Position numbers and translations under genes: made by a program. The notes under the pieces were generated by a model. The model was not told the DNA's origin. It searched no databases and was given only the letters and a program-made list of their open reading frames with translations. This document shows positions 31,300 through 41,674 of a DNA stretch of 64,000 nucleotides, piece after piece. This DNA comes from Acestrorhynchus altus (lineage: Eukaryota; Chordata; Actinopteri; Characiformes; Acestrorhynchidae). The DNA lies in contig CM067507.1 in NCBI GenBank assembly GCA_034509495.1, positions 9,817,716 through 9,881,715 of the forward strand. The letters run 5' to 3'. Positions within the stretch are counted from its first letter, which is position 1. Each line of letters begins with the position of its first letter.

Positions 31300-31890
31300 A
31301 AAGGTGAAGAAGAAATTGGAAAAATGCAATGGAAACAGAAAAACTAATGACAGATGTCAATGCACTTTTCTCACATATGGATCCATGAAGAGGCCCCCAC
31401 CTTATGAGAAGGAGATGAAGTTTAAAGAAGTCTATCCTCAGTTCCCAGTGATCAGTCAGGAAGGGAGTTATCAAATTAGAGATGAGGTGGACCAAATAAT
31501 AGAAGTTGGTTTTCAAGAGGATTCTTTCCTGGGGTCTCCAGTACAAGATGACATGAGGCCAGAAGGTGGGCTTTTCCAAGAAGTGGATAGAAGTATAGTC
31601 TAATGTCTGTTGTACTTGGATGTACCTATCTGCTTAAAAAAACAAAAACAAAGGAGCTATGGTTACAGAAGAAAGAATTGCAGAAAGAAGCCTGTAGAAG
31701 ATCAGAATTGAGATACGGATTACAATCCAGAAAAGAGAACACACCTAAAAAACGGACATCCAGTGGACATCAAGTGTGGAAAAATGTCACAGGAAATGAC
31801 CCAGACCTTAATCAAATGGAACAGTCAATCTTGAGGACAAAAGGAGCCGTCCCTGCCAGTGAGGAGCAAACTAGCAGAGGTGGTTGATCT
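31300..31890 (+). pseudogene. Gag-like ORFs with a PPPY motif, possible LTR-retroelement/ERV relic
   Basis: Two neighbouring open frames (31,304-31,603 and 31,603-31,887) share one start/stop boundary. The first contains MKRPPPYEKEMKF (a PPPY late-domain-like motif) followed by acidic sequence. The second is Lys/Glu/Arg-rich and basic. PPPY in an acidic-basic protein is typical of retroviral and some LTR-element gag proteins, but no capsid motif or pol could be recognised. The flanks 31,890-32,480 show no coding. Treat it as unassigned. Confidence 0.35.
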
Positions 31891-32490
31891 TAAAAGTATG
31901 ACAAAGAGTGTTTATACAGATCAGGTAGCCCTTCAAGTGGAGCTATACAGGAAAAAGGAGAATGATCAGAAAGAACAGGACTAAGAGACCCTCAGAAAAC
32001 TTAACCACATACAAAGATAAGTGAAAAAGATTCTTGATCTGTTGCTATGGTTTTAAGTAGGGAAGTCACCAGGAGATGAGGATTTACAGATAAAATATCC
32101 TCAGATAATGGAACAGAGTATAAGATATAATTTTTACTAATCAAACAGTGATGACTTCCGGGAAAGTTGTAAAGGTAACACAGACACCTGATATGACGTC
32201 TTTAAAACAATAAGGAAGCAGTAATTACAACTTTACAATCTATGTTGAAGACAGGACTTCAGAAAGTAGGAGATTTATGAAAATTAAAAGCAGATGTGGG
32301 TGGAAAGTGATTCAGACCCATTTATGATAGTTCAGATTTATGATAACCTCAGATTAGACAGATGAATTTTTTGACTCTGACTTGACATCAGACGACAAGA
32401 CTGACCATTACTGCATATTACAGAAGAGAGAAATGGAGTGGAAGGCATATGGATTTGATCATATGCATATGCATTACAAATCTCAGATCC
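31891..32490. other. Unassigned purine-rich sequence
   Basis: Continuation of the A/G-rich region after the PPPY ORFs. No gene or repeat boundary could be identified. Confidence 0.35.
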
Positions 32491-32499
32491 ATAGGCAAA

Positions 32500-32807
32500 G
32501 AGAAACTTATGGTTTCAGCAGTTAACTAAGGGATGTAGATTTATTAACAGATTACACGGACAACTTACAATAACTATCACGACTACCAACGAGACATGTT
32601 GACAAGACAAGTAGACAAGATGACTGACAAGGAGGACTCAAACAGCAGGACTTGATCAGTCAGACTTGAACAATGAGACATGATAAGAAACACCTGGACA
32701 TGAGAAATAGCTGGGAATGGGCGGAGACATGACATGTGCTCTGAAACATGAGGGGAGATAAACAAAACAAAGACCAGACAGGACAAGAACAAGATAGGTA
32801 TGTGACA
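32500..32807 (-). mobile_element. LTR-like sequence related to 16,392-16,685
   Basis: On minus it starts TGTCACATACC at 32,807. It carries CGCCCATTCCCAGCT, CCAGGTGTTTCTTATCATGTC, CTCCTTGTCAGTCATCTTGTC and CTGTTAATAAAT, in the same order as the solo LTR at 16.4 kb. The lower boundary and TSD were not resolved. Confidence 0.55.
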
Positions 32808-32825
32808 CCAGGAAATGTAACTATA

Positions 32826-33570
32826 GGGAATTTCAAAGATTTTTGGTGGGTTTGGAATGATAAGGCAACTCTTGTGGATGTTTCATCAGTCCGTGGTCGA
32901 CAGTGTCCTGTTCTACACTGTGGTGTGTTGGGGGGGCAGCATATCCAAGAAGACACACATGCTGGACAAACTGATCAGGCAGGCTGGCTCTGTGGTTGGC
33001 ACAAAGCTGGACTCTCTGGTGTCAGTGGCAGAGAAGAGGACTCTGAAAAAACTACTGGACATTATGGACAATGCCAGTCACCCTCTGCATACTGTCATCA
33101 GCCACCAGAGGAGCCTGTTCAGTGAGACTGCTCCTTCCCAAGTGCAGGACTTAAAAACTCGTTTGTCCCGCACACCATCAGACTGTACAACTCCTCTCTG
33201 GGGGGAGTGCTAACAGGAGGATGGAGGATGGTAACGGGTAGGAACAATCAGTAACTCACAACCCACAACACAACTGGACTTGGTGCAATACACTGTTCAA
33301 GTGCAATAATAATATTAATGTGCAATACCCCCTCCTACTGGACTTTTTCTCTTTTTCTCATAGTCTATTTTGCACTATTTACATATATTGTATATTGTAA
33401 TATATTCTCTATATTACATATTCTTTATATTTATATAGTGTTACTAAATTATGTCTTTCTCTACTTCTTTTGTACTTATGCTGCAGCTGGAACCTTAATT
33501 TCCCTGAGGGAATCCTCCCAAGGGATCAATAAAGTTCTATCCTATCCTATCCTATCCTATCCTATCCTAT
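32826..33570 (+). mobile_element. 5'-truncated LINE with (TATCC)n 3' end
   Basis: The frame 32,857-33,213 reads FHQSVVDSVLFYTVVCWGGS, LDKLIRQAGSVVGTKLDSL and SVAEKRTLKKLLDIMDN, the extreme C-terminus of a CR1/L2-type RT. The 3' UTR ends in CAATAAAGTTCTATCC followed by repeated CTATC units (33,536-33,570). A short fragment of the same 3' end sits at 7248-7310. RT catalytic motifs are missing through 5' truncation. Confidence 0.75.
33536..33570. repeat. (TATCC)n microsatellite at LINE 3' end
   Basis: About six CTATC pentamers that form the terminal repeat of the LINE. Confidence 0.85.
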
Positions 33571-34810
33571 TGAGAAGGGTTGGAGTTGTGATGCCTGGTG
33601 ATCAGGTTCAGATGCCACTACTACATATGGCTGACATCCAGAAAATATGCATTTTGACTATTTAATCTTATTATAAACTTACCATTTATTCTTTATTATT
33701 ATTCAGTTCTTCAATGGTTTCTTAATATAGAGTAGTATGATAAAAAGGGGGGGAATGGAAAATATAATAACTTGGAATAATGTGAAAGTATGATACTGTG
33801 AATTTCTCATTTACTTATAAAGTATTAATCTGTATTTGATGTTTTTGCAAAGATACTGGTTGGTGGTTTCTTTTCTCTCCTTTCAGAACAATATGGGGAA
33901 GGTCACTCTTATGGGTGGTTGGCTTTTCAGATATGCAAAGATGGACAATTAGAATGGACTGGAGAACTTTGAGCAAGGATGCTGTGATAATGCGTCAAGA
34001 TTCAACTTATCATTGATATGACGCTGACAGTCAACATTGCTGAGGAGTTGCAGTGGGCTACATTAATGTATAAATTATTGTATTGAATTTTGTTCAATGT
34101 CATGTAATTTGAGATATAGATTGACAATGTTTGGAGGGTAATGATAATCTTAGTAAGACATAATTAAAGTTTGTTTAAGTACTTAAATGTATACCTCTAT
34201 CTGGTTTTAACTTTCTGGAGAATAATGATGAGTTATTCTTTCTGTTTGGTTTTTTTTTCTTTTCTTTTTCAAGGACAATCTTGGCAAGTTGGTGTTAGGT
34301 AGGGGTTGGTCCACTGGAAGGTCTGATGGGTCTACCAGCCTGAATTTGGACATTGCTTTGTTTTTATTTTTGAGGTTTCATATGTCTTTGCCAAAGTACA
34401 ATCTTTATATGAATTGTTTAAATTCCTCCTGTTGTTTGGAGTATTTTAAGTGATCGCCAGGACAGAGAGATTGTGAGAGAATTTTCCTGTCTCGATTGTT
34501 TGATGGATATGTTGGAAAGACAGACTGCCAGACAGACTCTCACACTCCATTATGCTACGTTGTCGGAAGAATTACTATTTTGTCACAATTATAAACATGT
34601 TTGTGTTGCAAATTTTTTGTTATTCAAGACATTAGTCTTGAAAAGCGGAAAATGAGGTGAACTTGTAACCCAACATAGTTCAAAAATCAATTTTCTAGTA
34701 TTTCTATTCATTAGTATTTTGTAATAGTCCTTGGGAAGGGGAGTCCCTCTTACACACCAAAAGAACAATTTGTCACTGTGCCCGAGAGAGCACTCCATAC
34801 CATCTAGCAT
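33571..34810. other. AT-rich intergenic sequence
   Basis: No gene is supported. AAAAAGGGGGGGAATGG at about 33,743 resembles a polypurine tract but has no identifiable LTR after it. Confidence 0.35.
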
Positions 34811-34815
34811 ACCAT

Positions 34816-36590
34816 TCAGCTCTGTCTCTGTGCATTGAGGAGTCTGACTACCTGGTGGACAAAGCTGTTGCATAGTATGGTGGTGGAGGCTCGGATGCTT
34901 CGGTAGCTTCTGCCAGACGGCATCAGAGTGAAGAGACTGTGTGAACAGTTGGTTGGGTCTTCCACAATGCTGGTGGCTTTGCGGATGCAGCGAGAGGTGA
35001 AAATGTCAGTGATGGAGGGGAGAGAGACTCCAATGATCTTCTCAGCTGTCCTCACTATCCGCAGTAGGGTCTTGCAATCCGTAATGGTGCAGTTCTCAAA
35101 CAAGACGGTAATGCAGGTGCTCAAGATGCTCTCTATAGTCCCTCTGTACAACATGGTGAGGATGGGTGGTGGAAGATGTGCTTTCCTCAGTCTCCGCAGG
35201 AAGTAGAGGCTCTGCTGGGCTTTCTTGGTAATGGAGCTGGTGTTGAGGGACCAGGTGAGCTTCTCTGCTATGTGAACACAGAGGAACTTGGTGTTTTTCA
35301 CAATTTCCACAGCAGAGCCGTTGATGTTCAGCGGGTGGTGGTTATCTAGTGCTCTCCTGAAGTCAACAACCATTTCTTTGGTTTTGTCAATGTTTAGAGA
35401 TAAGTTGTTGTTGTTGCACCAGTCCACTGTACCTCCTCTCTGTATGCTGACTTGTTGTTCTTGCTGATGAGGCCAAAGACAGTTGTGTCATCAGTGTCAT
35501 TTGGACGATATGCAAACTGCAGTGGGAGTCAGTGAGCTGTTCTGCACATCCTCTGAGCACTCTGCCAGGTATGCTTCTGGTCCAGGGGCTTTCCGTGGGT
35601 TGACTCTGAGTAGAGTTTTCCGCACATCAGCTGAGGACAGGTGCAGCACCTGATCGTTTGGAGGAGGTGTGGTCTTCCTTGCTGTCGTACAGTTTTGTGC
35701 TGCCTTAGAAGGTGCGTAGAAGGTGTTCAGCGCATCTGGAAGGGAGACATCTCTATTACAAGCAGGTGAAGGAAGCTTGTAGTTGGTGATGGTCTGGATG
35801 CCCTGACATGCGCCGCGTGTCAACAGTGTCATGGAAGTGGTTGTGGATCTTCTTTGTGTAGGTGTGCTTTGCCTCTCTGATGCCCCGGGAGAGCTTGGCG
35901 GAGCTTGAAGGCCTTGTCCTGGTACCTCAGCAGCACACGCACCTCTGCAGTCATCCACGGCTTATGGTTGGGGCATGTTGTGATGGTTTTGGAGACAGTA
36001 ACATCATCAATGCACTTGCTGATGTAGACAGTCACTGATTCTGTGTACTCCTCAAGGTTGATGGGGTCATCAGATGTGGCAGCCTCTCTGAACATTTCCT
36101 AGTCAGTGTGTTCAAAACAGTCCTGAAGAGCAGAGATGGCTCCTGGAGGCCAGGTTGTCACTTGCTTCTGTTTTGATTTGGCATGTCTGATGAGAGGTCT
36201 GTATGTAGGGATGAGCAAATCAGAGATGTGGTCTGGGGGCGGCGCTCTGCTCTGTACACACCGGGAATGTTTGTGTAAGCAAGATCCAGCACGTTAGCCC
36301 AATGGGTGGGAAAATCTGTGAGTTCTGGAGTTTACTGACAGAACTGTATAGTTCACAGAGCGCGTTAGTATTAGCACTGGCATTAGCGCTAGGTGCTACA
36401 TACACTGCTATGATGTAAACAGCTATGATGTAAACGGCTGCTGTTAGCCATTAACTTAGCGCAGACTCCGGCTCTCTTGCCACGCTTCTGGCTCCTTGCT
36501 CATCGCTTACGGGGAGCCTTCTTCCAGCCAGCCGGCTCAGGAAACACCACGGATCTTAGCAGGCCTAGCGCACGCAGCTCTGCTTGTAGA
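34816..36590 (-). pseudogene. Rex1-like LINE (CR1 group), internally deleted
   Basis: The minus strand runs from endonuclease to RT C-terminus. The endonuclease remnant (36,405-36,220) reads MYVAPSANASANTNALCELY. The linker follows (36,095-35,829; YISKCIDDVTVSKTI and NHKPWMTAEVRVLLRY), then RT N-terminal sequence with TPPPNDQVLHLSSADVRKTL and LLRVNPRKAPGPEAYL. The central RT with the ADD box is missing near 35,500. The RT C-terminus (35,427-34,816, 204 codons) includes CNNNNLSLNIDKTKEMVVDF, QQSLYFLRRLRKAHLPPPIL and RTAEKIIGVSLPSITDI. Frameshifts separate the pieces. Confidence 0.8.
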
Positions 36591-36599
36591 CCATCTGAC

Positions 36600-37130
36600 C
36601 TTCTATGTTTACAGACAGAAAAATTAAGCATATCAAGAAAAGAACACAGTCCCTACTGTGAAACATGAAGGAGGCTCTGTTATATCCTGGAGCTGCTTGT
36701 TGCATCTGGCACAGGGTGTCTTCAATCTGTGCAGGGTACAATGAAATCTCAATACTATTAAGGGATTCTAGAGAGAAATGTGCTGCCCAGTGTCAAAAAA
36801 GCTTGTTCTCAGTCACAGGTTGTGGGTCTTGCAGCAGGACAATAACCCAAAACACACAGCTAAATACCCAAGGATGGCTAAGAGGAAAACATTGGACTGT
36901 TCTGAAGTGGCCTTCTATGAGCCCTGATCGAAATCTTATTGTGCATCTTTGGAAGGACCTGAAACATGCCGTGTGGAAAACCTGCAAACCTGAAACACTT
37001 GGAGCAGTTTGCTGATGAGGAGTGGGCCAGAATACCTGCTGAGAGGTGCAGAAGTCTTATTGACAGTTACAGGAATCACTTGATTGTAGTGATTGCCTCA
37101 AAAGGTTGTGCAACAAAAAATTAAGTAAAG
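36600..37130 (+). pseudogene. Tc1-like transposase C-terminal part
   Basis: Across frames: degraded HGGGSVMLWG-type start, LQQDNNPKHTAKYP-type sequence (second catalytic Asp; shifted frame near 36,835), and LKWPSMSPDRNLIVHLWKDL with the SPD region of the third acidic motif (36,902-36,970). The tail resembles EEWARIPAE. The N-terminus is lost where it meets the Rex1 remnant. No intact frame. Confidence 0.75.
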
Positions 37131-37835
37131 GGTGCCATCATTTTTTTCATGTGTTTATTTTTTAAAACAATCCTGTGGAAGCATGGTTGAAAAGTCTGAC
37201 TTTCATTGGTTAATTTGCATAGAAATTTTATTTATTACTTATATCAGATTCAAGTTATTTCTGTGACCATTGTGGGTTGTTCTTTCATTAACTGAGGGGT
37301 ACCAACAATATGTTTCACATGTGTATTTAAAGTAATTGGAATGAAGTTAAACCCCTGATATGAAAGAGCTCTGCAGAGATGAGAATTCTGGATGATTCCA
37401 TCAGTCCAATCTATCTGTTTAATAATTTGTAACCATAAACATCTGTTTTGCCTTTTGCATCCTTCACGGTTCTATAAAAATAAGGTAATTTGTTTCTTCA
37501 TTCTGATTCTGATAGTTTTTAATCAATATTATATTAAGAGTATCTTGCAGATGCTGCTGCTTTATCTCTCAGCTCGTCCACAATGTACCATTTGTACTTC
37601 AGAGGGAAAAATAAATGTGACCTATCATGGGCCACAATTCCACTGGCACACCCCTCTTTCTAGAGAGCTCCTTTGCTAGTGGATGGTGTGCCAATGCAAA
37701 ACCATGTCCAATACAATCAGAGTTGAATAATAGAGCATCCAGAACAATCCTGCAATCCAAGCATTGCACAATAAAGGAAAATAAAAGATATATTTTAGAG
37801 CAGTTCCTACATTAAATCTCTCACTCTCAGCCTGC
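37131..37835. other. Intergenic sequence
   Basis: The start may be the end of the Tc1-like element. The rest is AT-rich and unassigned. Confidence 0.35.
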
Positions 37836-37839
37836 TGAC

Positions 37840-38340
37840 AAATTAACACAGCCTGTATTCCTACAATTACTCACTCACTCACACTCACACACTGCCACAC
37901 TCACTCACACACCCTCGCTCACTCACACTCGCCCATGCTCACTTGCTCATACTCACAGACTGCAGTCACATTAACACTGAGTCTGTATTCCTACACTCAC
38001 ACTCTCTCACATTCACACTCGCAGCCTGCTTTTACATTAACATTGAGGCTGTATATTACATTTGCTCCTACTCTCTTACACTCACATTTGCTCATACTCA
38101 CAGCCTACTCTCACATTAACACTGAGCCTTAATCCAACTCTCAATCACACTCTCTCACACTCACTCTCAACTTGCTCTAACATTAACACTGAGCCTGTAT
38201 CCTACACTTACACTTGCCCACACTCACACTCACTCACAGCCTGCTCTGACATTAACACTGAGCTTGTATTCTACTCTCAATCACACTCTCTCACACTCAC
38301 AGCCTGCTGTCACACTGATACTGAGCCTGTATCCCACTAA
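37840..38340. repeat. Minisatellite, period about 65-78 bp
   Basis: The unit contains ACATTAACACTGAGCCTGTA followed by CACTCACACT-rich spacer. About seven copies occur (near 37,848, 37,970, 38,036, 38,114, 38,183, 38,250 and 38,312). The long open frames here (Ser/His/Leu/Thr-rich) are by-products of the repeat and are not genes. Confidence 0.85.
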
Positions 38341-38810
38341 AAAAAATCAGTGCACCAGCAACATAAATAATGTTTTTAATGTCCAAATGACTGCTACTGT
38401 CACCCATCCATATGACATAGATTTGAAATCACTTTTAGTTACAGAGACAATTTTTTATAATCATACTATATCCTTTAGCTTGGTTGAATTTCATTTATTT
38501 CACTGAAAAATTTATACAGCCATATTTCTTCAAATTTTAACATTTGATCAAATTTCAGTGTGTGCTGTGGAACATTTTGTGGTGGTTTAATTGGGTCCCA
38601 AGTTGTACAAGGTTGGGAACCTCTGGTTTAGAGAACTCACCTGTCTCGCCTGCATGAAAAAAATAGGAAAGGTTGGCCTTAAGCTCTGCAGGGACTGACA
38701 AAGCTTCTCGAAAATACCAAAGGGGTTTTCCACCATCCTCTCATCCTACCTACAACAAAACAAACTCCAAAGCTCACACTATAATACAAACAAAGTCTGG
38801 TGAGATTTGT
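38341..38810. other. Intergenic sequence
   Basis: Nothing recognised. Confidence 0.35.
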
Positions 38811-40262
38811 ACCATGCCTTGAAAAAAGTATTTATACTCCTTGACCAATTCCACATTTTTTCCCATTACACCACAAACTTAAATGTATTTTGGGGGATTT
38901 TGTGTTAGATCAACACAAAGTAACAAGTAAATGTGGGGTGAAAAAAAATACATAGTTTCAAAAAGTTCAATAAATATAAATCTGAAAAGTGTGGTCTGCA
39001 TTTGTATTCAGAGTCAATATTTTAGACCACATTTTCCTGCATTTATAGCTGTAATTCTTTTGAGGTCTTTGAACATCTAGTGGCAGAACATTTTGTCCAA
39101 TTCTTCTTTACAGTGTTATCTAAACCAGTCCATTGTAGCTGTGGCTGAATGTTTATGGTCATTATCCTGCTGAAAAGTGAAGCTATGCCTGTCTCAAATC
39201 TTTTATAGACTAACAGGTTTTCCTCCTGGATTGCCCTATATTTGGCTCCATCCATCTTCCCATCAACTCTGACAAGCTTTCCTGTCTCTGCTGAAGAAAA
39301 GCATCAAATCAAATCAACATTTATTTGTATAGCGCTCTTCACAACTGAAGTTGTCACAGAGCAGCTTCACAGAAATAAAATAAATAAATAAATAAAAAGG
39401 TTAAAACAGGAACAAAGTATAAATCAAAAGCATCCAAAAAGTATGATGCTGCCACCACCATGTTTCACGGTGGGGATGGTGTGTCCAGGTTGATGTGCCC
39501 TGTTAGTTTTCTACCACACATAGAGTTCAAATTTGTTCTCCTCTGACCAGAACAGAATTTTCTACAAATTATATACTTTACTTTGGGCTTGTTTTAAAAA
39601 ATATCTGTCTTCTTGTTGTTCTTCCATAAATGCCAGATTTGTGGAGAACACCACTAATAGTTTCCTGTGGACAGATTTTCCCACCTGATCTGTGGATCTC
39701 TGCAGCTCCTCCAGAGTGTCCATGGGCCTTTTGGCTGCTTGCATAATTAGTGCTCTCTTTGCCTGGACTCTCATATCTTGGTAGGTTTGCTGTTGTGCTA
39801 TACTCTTTGCATTTTCACATGCTTGATTGAACAGTGCTCTGTGAGATGTTCATAGTTTGGGATGTTTTTTATTATCTAACCTTCAGACTTTACATTTTAC
39901 AGCATTATACCTGACCGGTCTTGCTTTTCATGATGCTGTTTGATCACTAATATTTTCTAATAAACTAATAAACATCTGAGGCCTTCACAGAAAAGCTGTA
40001 TATACTGAGAATAAATTACACACAGGTGACTATTTACTTATTAGGTGATTCTAAAGGCTGTTGGTCTGACTGGATTTTATTTAGGGGTATCAGAACAGGG
40101 ATTTGAAAAGAAATGCATGCCTCACCTTCCAGATTTGTATTTATAATTACTACATAATTACTTGCTACTTTGTGTTTTATCACATAACATCCCAATAAAG
40201 TACATTTAAATATGTGGTGTAATGTGAAAAAATGTTGAAATGTCTAAGGGTATGAAAATGTT
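38811..40262 (-). mobile_element. Tc1-like transposon, inactive, with nested short repeat
   Basis: Ends are inverted repeats of roughly 150-200 bp: CCACATTTTTTCCCATTACACC on the left (written from about 38,851) matches the reverse of GGTGTAATGTGAAAAAATG on the right (about 40,217). Between them, transposase remains lie on minus: MRVQAKRALIMQAAKRPMDTL (about 39,774) and MDGAKYRAIQEENL (about 39,255). The frame is broken many times. A 120-bp repeat is inserted at 39,306-39,425. Confidence 0.75.
39306..39425. mobile_element. 120-bp dispersed repeat nested in the Tc1-like element
   Basis: It contains CATTTATTTGTATAGCGCTC and CACAGAGCAGCTTCACAGAA, a common short fish repeat, with (AAAT)n at its end. 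It is flanked by AAAAGCATC on both sides (39,297-39,305 and 39,426-39,434), a perfect 9-bp duplication. Confidence 0.75.
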
Positions 40263-40489
40263 TTGTACACACATAAGAATGAACACAAGAATGGACTCTC
40301 ACCAGATCAAAGCCAGCAATGATATCTGGGTATTGTTTTTCCATCTGTAGGGCATTACTGACTGCCTGTTTCACCTGAGTCAAACTTAGCTCTCTGCAGA
40401 CAGAACAAAAAAAAACAGAGCTGCACATCTGATATTTGGCTGGGTATTGGTTTCAGCTTGATATAAGCACTGGATTACATATCACAGAT

Positions 40490-40513
40490 AACACACATAT
40501 ATATATATATATA
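40490..40513. repeat. (AT)n microsatellite
   Basis: Short run of CATATATAT units. Confidence 0.75.
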
Positions 40514-40569
40514 ATATCATTAAAATATTAATTATAATAGAAATAACAAATTAAATATAAAACCTTTCT

Positions 40570-41140
40570 GAGATATCAATCTTCACTTATTCTTATTGGC
40601 AATTTCAACCTTCCATCTGAGAAACCGCAGCCATCATGTCTCCTCCAACTTCTATCTTCATTTGATTTCACCTTTAACCAATGCACAGGGCAGGTAACAC
40701 ATTGGAGCTAATGTTCAGCAGACCTGCCCCTGCTTTGGATCTGACAGTTACTCCTCGTGGCTTTTTTCTGACCATATTCTCCCTCCCTTCTTTTCCACTC
40801 AATGATCTCAGTGCTAACTGTGCTCTCTTTTCTTGATTTTCAGTGGAAGTAACTACTGCAAAATCATCCTTTTACAAGGAGAGCCTGGAAGCTTAGGCAC
40901 CTGACCCGTGTAAGCCCTTCTCCATCTTCTCTCCCTCCACCCTGTCCACCCACTATTCTCAGTCTGGAACATTTTGTAACCTTCTTTGAAGAGAAGGTTG
41001 ACAAAATCCACCAATCCTTTCTACCTACCTGTACTTTTCCCACCAGACATCCTTCTCCTCCTCCTATCTCTCTCTTGTTTCGCTCCACTTTCCACAGCTG
41101 ACATCCTTCATCTTCTCACATCTAACAATCCAACCACAGT
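40570..41140 (+). pseudogene. L2-like LINE endonuclease fragment
   Basis: In shifted frames on plus: GNFNLPSEKPQSSCLLQLLS (compare GDFN of AP endonucleases), NQCTGQVTHW, and near 40,740-40,800 sequence resembling LTVTP..SDHYSL. It then continues into linker-like sequence with stops. It may be the 5' part of the same element whose RT appears at 46,870-47,260, beyond the inserted L1. Confidence 0.55.
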
Positions 41141-41358
41141 AAACAGTGAGCTAGTGTTGTAATACAAATAGATTTTGAATGTTTTCACACTAAGGGGAAG
41201 GGGCTGACTTTATGTATTTTTTCTCATGTTTACTTTAGTTATGGTGTTAGTAACTATATTTTGTTTTACATTTGTTAGATTAGATTAGCTAGATTCTTTG
41301 TTGGTTCTAAGTTAGTTCAGTTTTATTTATTATTTTCTTTTGGTTTTCTGTTTTTGTA

Positions 41359-41373
41359 TGTACACATAATTCT
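41359..41373. repeat. Left TSD of L1 copy 1
   Basis: TGTACACATAATTCT, repeated exactly at 46,648-46,662. Confidence 0.9.
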
Positions 41374-41674
41374 TTTTTTTGTTTTAAACGTTTTATTTAG
41401 GACAATGGTAAACACATACAACAATTCACATACATAATACAAAATATAGTAAGTAAATAATAAGGAAATATACCTTATACAATATAACATTATACCACTG
41501 CCCATTTTAACCAAATATCTACAAAACAAACAAACAAACAAACAAAAACAACCAAACAGAAACAGATAAGGGATAAATAAAAATAAATAAATAAGTAAAT
41601 AAAGGGGGTGCTAAATAGCAGTAAATAAAGTGTGCGAAATAAATAAATAATTTATAAAAAGGGGTAAAAAACAG

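Noticed and set aside
37840..38340. CRISPR-like array
   Set aside because: Spacing and spacers are themselves repetitive, repeats are diverged, and the genome is eukaryotic.
37935..38506. Long open frames rich in Ser/His/Leu/Thr
   Set aside because: They come from a CACTCA-rich minisatellite that happens to lack stops; no start context or homology.
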